Below are positions 63,577 to 64,000 of a stretch of 64,000 nt of DNA, piece after piece. Position 1 is the first letter of the stretch. Every line of letters starts with the position of its first letter. A program made the position numbers and the translations under genes. The stretch comes from Candidatus Delongbacteria bacterium (GTDB lineage Bacteria; CAIWAD01), in the NCBI GenBank assembly GCA_020634015.1, contig JACKCN010000001.1, positions 603,001-667,000 on the forward strand. Direction: 5' to 3'. The notes beneath the pieces were generated by a model that worked only from the letters and a program-made list of their open reading frames with translations, was not told the DNA's origin and ran no database searches.

Positions 63577-64000
63577 ATGAAAAAGGGGTGGATCATCCTG
63601 TTGGGTGTGGTCGCGTTCATCGTGATCGTGGTCATGATGCTGATGTCCAGCTACAACGGATTCGTCGCCAAGGACGAGGCCGTGACCAGCCAGTGGGGCA
63701 ATGTGGAGACCGTGTACCAGCGCCGTGCGGACCTGATTCCCAACCTGGTGGAGACGGTCAAGGGCTATGCGGCCCACGAGCAGGAAACCCTGCAGGGCGT
63801 GGTCGAGGCGCGCGCCAAGGCCACCCAGATGCAGGCCCAGCTCACGCCCGAAACCCTCAATGATCCGGCGATGATGCAGAAGTTCCAGGCCGCCCAGGGG
63901 CAGCTCAGTTCCGCACTCGGTCGCCTGATGGTGATCGTGGAACAATACCCGGACCTGAAGGCCAACCAGAACTTCCTGGACCTGCAGGCCCAGCTCGAAG
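63577..64000 (+). CDS. LemA-family protein, truncated by the window
   Basis: 141 residues visible, ATG with AAGGAAG. N-terminal membrane anchor (residues ~3-25), then SSYNGFVAKDEAVTSQWGNVETVYQRRADLIPNLVETVKGYAAHE, the family signature, and helical repeats through NFLDLQAQLE. LemA proteins are membrane-anchored, mostly helical, of unclear function. The usual partner, a TPM-domain (YgcG-like) gene, would lie beyond the window. Confidence 0.92.
   Translation, partial: MKKGWIILLGVVAFIVIVVMMLMSSYNGFVAKDEAVTSQWGNVETVYQRRADLIPNLVETVKGYAAHEQETLQGVVEARAKATQMQAQLTPETLNDPAMMQKFQAAQGQLSSALGRLMVIVEQYPDLKANQNFLDLQAQLE

Overview
This is a GC-rich bacterial chromosome segment with about 50 supported genes. 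The organism looks diderm. It has a murein-recycling ligase (Mpl), several signal peptides and lipoboxes, and three secreted proteins ending in a YPNPFNP-type C-terminal sorting domain. Those domains, a homologue of the Bacteroidota protein usually labelled 'asparagine synthetase B', and a mannose-type PTS together suggest a member of the FCB group or a related candidate phylum (Fibrobacterota, Eisenbacteria or Delongbacteria-like). This placement is inferred from gene content; no rRNA is present to confirm it. Layout: 0-2 kb has a small membrane protein and a GT-C glycosyltransferase. 2.07-2.96 kb is a 36-bp tandem-repeat array between two convergent genes. 3-17 kb carries a secreted GH81-PKD-CBM6 laminarinase-like enzyme and two giant paralogous secreted proteins built from 3 and 5 copies of a ~200-residue module. 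17.5 kb has tRNA-Thr(CGU). 17.6-23.8 kb is a leftward run: response regulator, polyprenyl synthase, PTS EIIC, EIID, HPr and EI, then a NYN nuclease fused to a cold-shock domain. 24-26.4 kb has mpl and an RDD membrane protein. 26.3-33.6 kb is a Yej/Opp-type peptide ABC operon with a DinB-like protein at its end, followed by a second, separate binding protein. 36-40 kb has envelope glycosyltransferases, a PAP2 phosphatase and a GH114 lipoprotein. 39.9-40.2 kb has an intact tRNA-Sec and a degenerate second copy. 40.3-44.2 kb is a ktrB-ktrA-APC permease operon. 44.3-47.3 kb is a third modular secreted protein. 48.1-59.6 kb is a long leftward run (TPR protein, NmrA-like, AsnB-like, PD-(D/E)XK-XPD helicase, VOC, PfkB kinase, Lon, PabA/TrpG, hemolysin III). 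60.4-62.7 kb is an SOS operon (lexA, a DUF6504-like gene, dinB) with a Firmicutes-type LexA box inside the lexA promoter. The window ends with a DUF4287/DUF5655 protein and a truncated lemA. How the parts work together: the PTS block keeps HPr His15 and Ser46 but has no EIIA or EIIB nearby, which fits a regulatory PTS or one whose sugar-specific parts lie elsewhere. The SOS operon joins its repressor to a translesion polymerase under autoregulation. The Yej/Opp operon makes one importer with two candidate binding proteins. Ktr genes sit with an APC transporter whose soluble tail recalls KimA, suggesting a K+ homeostasis unit. tRNA-Sec implies that the genome decodes UGA as selenocysteine somewhere. 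No transposase, prophage or CRISPR array was found.
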